Assembly: GCA_947561715.1 (NCBI GenBank)
Contig: OX387197.1
Span: forward strand, 8,367,001-8,431,000
Direction of reading: 5' to 3'
Source of the DNA: Ascidia mentula
Lineage: Eukaryota > Chordata > Ascidiacea > Phlebobranchia > Ascidiidae
DNA length: 64,000 nt
Shown: in pieces, positions 57,950-64,000 of the stretch
Position numbering within the stretch: the first letter of the stretch is position 1
How the letters are laid out: every line of letters begins with the position of its first letter
Notes under the pieces: generated by a model
What the model was told of the DNA's origin: nothing
The model's database searches: none
The model's input: only the letters and a program-made list of their open reading frames with translations
Position numbers and translations under genes: made by a program

Positions 57950-58773
57950 TTTGTCAGATATATCACCAACAATTACAGTAACCAGCGTCCCTGTTCTGCG
58001 CTAGCATTTGCATTCAATTAAGACACGTAGTCCTGTTTGGTCTGACTTTTGCGATTTGATCTCGGGTTTCTTTGTGAAAGCGCTGAGCACAAAGAGACTA
58101 TAACGTATACGAAGGCCGGAGCTTGTCGCAATTACGACAGCTGAAAGGGCGTTCTCAGTGCGGAACAAAAGATGGATTTTATTTGATGTTTATGGCATTA
58201 TAGGTTTATTATGACCACCAAGGCCTAAAAAACAATAGTGTGGACAAAGATACAACATAATTCAACTTGTTGATCGCGCGCTTTTCAGTGGAATTCGCAT
58301 CATAGCAAACTGTGTCTAAAGAGAAAGTTTTTGTTGGAGCTATCACCAACAAAACAACTTTGGCGCTCCTCAATCCAATCATTGTTATTGTAACCTTTTT
58401 ATCATAAAAGCTCATAACAAAGATTAACTGATTAGCTTATTGAAGCATATTGAAAAAAAATTATACGCCTACATGTGAAAAAAGTCACAGCCCATTACAA
58501 TATAACTTCCATGCTTTGTCATGATTACAGCAATTTGATGAACATATTGGACCTTTACTATGATTTGGGTCACTACTATTATGAAACATGTTCAGAATGT
58601 TGTACTTCGAATCTAAGTTTTGTAATTCATAATCGCGTTTGTTGCGTCTTGTATCAAAAATCGCACTATCCTTTTATTATTTTTTTTTAAAAAAACAACA
58701 CATATTTACATTTTAGGAACCAAGTGTGTTTACTGCATTCTTAAAAATCCAACTCACAGGAATTATTGTTTGA
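57950..58773. other. Spacer between tetraspanins 2 and 3
   Basis: AT-rich sequence with no recognisable gene or repeat; it should hold the promoter of tetraspanin 2 and the 3' end of tetraspanin 3. Confidence 0.5.
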
Positions 58774-60111
58774 TTAAAGATATAACCAAGTGTCATCGAT
58801 ATAACAAACAAGAACACAAGAAAATGACACAGAGAAACATTGAACAATCGCAAGCAACATGGCGAGAGCTCCAATTGCAGCCACGTGCGAGTGTACTGTT
58901 CGTTCTATATAGTTGCCGCATCCCTGAAACAATAAACATATTAATGTCGACGTAAGAGGTTAATTAACAGCATAACTACTTGCAGTATAACTGTTGGAAT
59001 TCCTTTGATCGGCAAACGACGAAGTGCAGTTGGATGAACTTATGTAATTACCGTCGATTGCAACCACACAGCACGATAGTGGCCACAATTTGCCGCTAGA
59101 GTTCGCAAAAGAGCTGCCGCTGTAGTCAGAACCGTTTGTGTATCCACAGCAATTATTCTGCGTTGATCGAATTTGAACATAATGAAAACAATGGTGATAT
59201 TATTGGGAATGCTTATTTGATTCTTTTCCATATTTTTCGTGAGAAAAACCGAAACTACGAAATAAATAACGTGGTGCATCCTAATATCATCAGTGACTTG
59301 TGAAAAAAAAGACTTGTTTTCCAAAGATCTAGCGTATTGCAAACACAGTTACATAATGCTTGTGATTATTGGAGGTTTATATTCACTTCTCTTTGAAGTT
59401 TGTCCCATGCGTTGGTAACGGTAACGGAGTGTGGTGTCTTGCTTGAGTAATGCTTTCTCAAAGTTTCCAAAGCAACTGTTTGATATTCTTGCCCGTAGTT
59501 CGCCCAAAACGTAAACGCAAGACTTGCGGTTGCAATTCCGAGCACCACCATCACCACTGCACACACTGCGTACTAATAAAATTTTTGTTTACAATAAGCA
59601 GTGTGTGTTAGCAGACCAAACTCGTCTCACCAGGGATATTAAGATCTTGTTGTGTCGCAAAAGGCCCCAAATCCCCCACAACCCTATAATGATTGTCAAA
59701 GTTCCGGTTGCGATAAGGCAGTAAGTGGCATCTTCGAAGCTTACCGGCTTTATTGAAAGAATATCACTCGCTACCTTGTGTTGGAAGTTGGTCAACGAAC
59801 CCAAGATAAGATTCAAAAGTCCAAGAAACTGTGCAGGTTTTTAGGTTTTATTTAGTGGTGGTCAAATATCTTGAAGACAATTTTTTTAAACATTTTCGTT
59901 GTTTTGACACAGACAGAGATGTATATGACCTTCCCTGGTAATTTTGTTATAGCATTTAGCATTTGACCAACACGAAAAGGAATAAAACACAAGCAATACA
60001 AACACAATTACGTCGTACAAGTAAATACATTATATCTAACTTACATACCATGCCCAAACTGATGCAGCCAATCAAGACACGTTTCAATCCCAGGAATAGC
60101 TGTGTTTCCAT
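58774..60111 (-). CDS. Tetraspanin 3
   Basis: Five exons on minus: 60111-60049, 59828-59631, 59572-59387, 59157-58984, 58923-58774; phase 0 throughout, 256 residues. Four membrane segments and a large loop with CCGY (NNCCGYTNG), PLSCC, and later Cys (SNCTS, GCGNY). The loop carries potential N-glycosylation sites (NGS, NSS, NCT). The last intron (58,924-58,983, 60 nt) has a GC donor (ACT|GCAAGT). The cytoplasmic tail is short. The nearest relative is tetraspanin 2, immediately downstream on the same strand. No specific orthologue is assigned. Confidence 0.86.
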
Positions 60112-61321
60112 TTAGATTATTTTTTTAAATGCAATTCAATATTTCGGTTCCAAGTGCACCGCCACTGCGACAACGACGCCAATAATAATTTGCTGTTTTT
60201 CAAACTGCCATCGACACAGGGTCCCATTCAAAATTCTCGCTTCGCTGAGCCTCCTAATGCGCCCTTATACTGAATAAAGTCGCTAATTTCTGCCTCAGTT
60301 GTTCGATAAGAACGGCTATGTCCGAACCGACGTGAATAAAGCCTGTGGCTAAGTGTAAAGGGTATAATGTCACCTTTCGAACGGTTTTATTCGGTGTTTA
60401 AAAAGAAAAACCACAAACAAAGCCTTTTTTACAACTCCCTTTTTTGAAGCCTTTTTTATTGAGCACGTGAGAAAAAAGTGCAAATATTTAATAAGTCAAC
60501 ATTATGACTGGCTTTGTCACAAATTGCACGAAACACACGTATGATACAAAACCAACCGAAACAATTGTACGTATGTGGTAGAATTTTCATTCATTGACAC
60601 GAGTATTATGTATTCGAGGGTGGATAGCAAACATAAGGTGCTTCGTGACATCGATGCGAACGTCATATTATTCAAAACTATCGACGAAATATCCATAGGG
60701 TTATTACCGTGCGGTTGCAAACAGTATATGAGAAAACCATTTGGCAACTTGGTGTAAAAAGTAACAACGTAGTACGACCTTTAAAAACATGATAAAAGCC
60801 TTCAAGATCAAAGATTGGAACACTCATTCAACGCCGACATTTACGTATTCCACAAAAAAAGAATTAAATTCGGAAAAAATGGGTAGAAGATATTTTAATC
60901 GGGGCGAATCCTGACTCACATTTCCATGTCAGTTCCTTGTTGTTTCAAATTAAACAATTTCATAAAACTTCACCTTGCATCAGACACGCTTATTGATTCG
61001 CCATATTACGATTGGTAACAATCAGCATTGCTTAAGACTCGTTCAAATCTAAGTAAAGACGGCTGGAAAATCCGTAGACTCCTTAGCTTATTGTCTACAC
61101 GTATGCTTCCAAAGTGACAGGTTTTTGAATTCGTTGTGAAGTGCTACATTTTCTCCACAACGATCGATGTACTGTCTTTTGAAATGTTTGGTCACACATA
61201 GCAGCCTACGTCACATTTACAGTGATTATTTGTTACAGCACCCTCGTTCAAACGTGGCATAGCTATGTTTCACATGCTAATATGGAAGAAATGTAAAGAG
61301 GGATGTTGGGTTCCAAGAATA
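60112..61321. other. Spacer between Rab-like gene and tetraspanin 3
   Basis: No gene is supported in these 1.2 kb. Short open frames around 60,517-60,757 overlap on both strands and show no domain. Part near 61,100-61,320 is probably the 3' untranslated region of the Rab-like gene. Confidence 0.5.
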
Positions 61322-62215
61322 TTATGTTGGACAGCACCGCCGGTTTTGTCGAAAAGCGGATTCAGATACTTGAGATTTGTCTCTTACAGTCAGTTGCCTT
61401 TTAACGGAAATAGACATGTGTGATTGCGTGAGTTTCGGGTTATGTTTCTCCAGTACAGCGCAAAGATCCTCAAATAGTCTGTTGACATTTTCACCCGTTT
61501 TAGCACTAGTTTCCAAGTACAAGGCTCCAATATCTTTGGCGTACCGCATTCCTTCGTTTGTTAATATTTCTCTGCCTTCGAAAGCCAGGTCCAGTTTATT
61601 GCCAACAAGCGCTATAACGGCGCCCGCAGGTCCATTCCGTCTTAGTTCTTGCATCCAGTACCTGATACCATCCAGGCTTTCGCGATTAATGAGGTCAAAT
61701 ACAAGAATAACAACCGACGCTCCACGATAGTACATAGGTGCAAGAGATTTGTATCTGCATTCATATATAAAACACGCTTATTATACGAAGTCACCATAGT
61801 TATGTAGCAACTATTAAGATGCATGTGTCTTACATTTCTAGAAGACAAATGAAACTTATGGTTTATTAAGGTTGCAACAATACCAAAACGCCAAGTTTTG
61901 CATTTGTAAAAAAGCGCGAGCGCGTTGGTTGCTGAATAAACAACACAACTATACAGCTGCAGTAAATGTCGCGTAGGCCTAATATAGCGTACAAACTTCA
62001 TTGAAATACCTTTCTTGTCCAGCAGTGTCCCAAATTTGAAACTTGAAACAAGACCCACCAGCTGAAGTAAAGAATCTTGACTTGAAAGCGGCGCCTATGG
62101 TGTTGCCAATTTCACTGTCAAACCGGTCTTCCACAAACCGAAGCGTAATGCAAGTTTTTCCAACGTCGCAATTACCAAGCACACACACCTTTTCCACGCG
62201 ACAGAAGGACATCAT
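61322..62215 (-). CDS. Rab5/Rab22-like small GTPase
   Basis: Two exons on minus: 62215-62010 and 61754-61322; 212 residues. The P-loop is GNCDVGKT (14-21), switch I has NTIGAAFKSR with the conserved Thr, switch II is DTAGQERYKSLAPMYYRG (from 63), then NKLD and ETSAKTG for the base-binding loops. The SLAPMYYRG signature places it with the Rab5/Rab21/Rab22/Rab31 group of early-endosome GTPases. The Gln needed for hydrolysis is present. The C-terminus ends RRCCPT, a double-Cys prenylation motif with two residues after it rather than the common CC or CXC end. It probably regulates endosomal traffic; exact subfamily unsure. Confidence 0.88.
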
Positions 62216-63378
62216 GTATCCAACATTCTGAACTACTGTGTAACTCCTGTTGTGAAGGAAGTATAGTTTCGCTAATATGGCAACCTGCCTAGTTTCGCAT
62301 AAACTTCCGCGTGAATATGCAAGTCAGGTTACGCATGGGCTGAATGGAAATAGGACTTCGGCGGAAGGTGAATGCTCTAACGCCCGACAACGTTTATGGT
62401 GAAGGAAATTTCCACAACAACCTATTAGATTTTACCAGAAAACAATTCTTTTATTACTGCGTTTACCTTTAACTACGATACGAAGCATGGCATGCTGACT
62501 ATTATTTAGGTTACGGTCGCCTGGCCTTACTAAAACGAACTTTTGTCTTCTGAAATATGTTTACAACTACCTCTCTTGTGGCTTACGTGAACAATGGTTG
62601 CATATTCAACTGCTGTGGAGCTGCACTAGACGAACAATAGCAGTTGCGCGTCTTGCGTTGGAAGAAGATTAATGCGTCAGACAGTTGCGTATTGCCAATT
62701 GCCAGCCACGCAAAACAATGAATCAGAAGCTTCGGAGGGCGCACGCAAATATAAATGACGCATGGGAATGCTCATTTAATTTTTTTTAATTAAAACGGAC
62801 ATCACGCTCAAAACTTTCGCCTACAATTTGTTGCCAGGAATTTAAAAAGAGAGTCAAAGGTACTTTTTATTATAAACACAAGTTCATCAAATTTCAAGTT
62901 GGACCATCGAAGCAAGAATTTCAGTAACAATAATAATCGTGCACATTCTACAGGAACGCAAATGGCGGGCAACGGCCAGAATAGATCCACAAAATTATTT
63001 TGAAACAAATACAACTACTGCAGTTATGAGATAAAATTAAAGTTATTATTGTGGCAGATTGTGGGGCATACCACAGTACAACAAGCTAATGCTAATAAAT
63101 GGGCTACATGATAAGAGGTTAATAGCTGGTCAATGGCAAACCAATATATTTACCATGGCACAATTTCATAAGACCATGTACAGTTGGATAAAAATAAACA
63201 TGGTTGGTTTAAGTGCCAAAGTGTTTAAAATGTTGCATCTAGAACATACAGCACATTTTTCCCTAAAAAGGAATCACATTATAAATGAATTAAAGCCATT
63301 TAGTTGTTTCGCCATTTGCTATAGATTTTTAGACACTGTAATGAAGCTTCATCAAATATCCCAAAATGTGAAAAAAAA
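62216..63378. other. Spacer between UMP-CMP kinase and Rab-like gene
   Basis: No gene is supported. It includes the Rab-like promoter and the 3' end of the kinase transcript. Open frames on both strands around 62,808-63,382 show no domain and AT-rich composition. Confidence 0.5.

Positions 63379-64000
<622 letters not shown>

Overview
The window is animal nuclear DNA, most likely from a solitary tunicate close to Ciona. This is inferred from the AT-rich sequence, very short introns (many of about 60 nt), compact spacing between genes, and gene families that are clearly animal but diverged from vertebrates. No search was run, so the species is a guess. All multi-exon models below were built by eye from GT-AG (twice GC-AG) junctions that keep reading phase.

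Left half (1-27.8 kb): four tandem plus-strand NACHT-LRR (NLR-type) genes, each with nine exons and an open frame of about 930-940 codons. They come from nested duplication. An old duplication gave types A and B, and a later duplication of about 16 kb copied the A-B pair to A'-B'. Flanks, exons 1-2 and most LRR exons group copy 1 with 3 and copy 2 with 4. The middle of the NACHT exon groups 1 with 4 and 2 with 3, which points to gene conversion. The array also carries insertions absent from sister copies: a Penelope-like element, a tRNA-type SINE, a fold-back SINE pair with a perfect target duplication, and an expanded pentanucleotide repeat. Several Penelope-type ends contain hammerhead-ribozyme-like cores.

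27.8-35.3 kb is repeat-rich, with decayed hAT-type transposons and one class A GPCR gene (31.5-33.6 kb). 35.3-44.5 kb holds an SLC38A9 (lysosomal arginine sensor/transporter) orthologue on plus, then on minus an FGGY-family carbohydrate kinase and a single-exon ZMYM2/3/4-type protein. The ZMYM gene shares a likely bidirectional promoter of about 290 bp with a 22-exon plus-strand transcription factor (44.8-52.2 kb). That protein joins a CUT domain, a segment that looks like a decayed homeodomain, and about 12 C2H2-type zinc fingers. I consider this the most unusual single gene here.

53-60.1 kb carries three minus-strand tetraspanins with identical phase-0 exon plans. The right end has a Rab5/Rab22-like GTPase and the 3' part of a UMP-CMP kinase, both on minus. 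The right half looks like ordinary housekeeping and membrane genes. The left array looks like a fast-turnover innate-immunity locus. No CRISPR array, true tRNA or rRNA gene, or retrovirus-like element was recognised.
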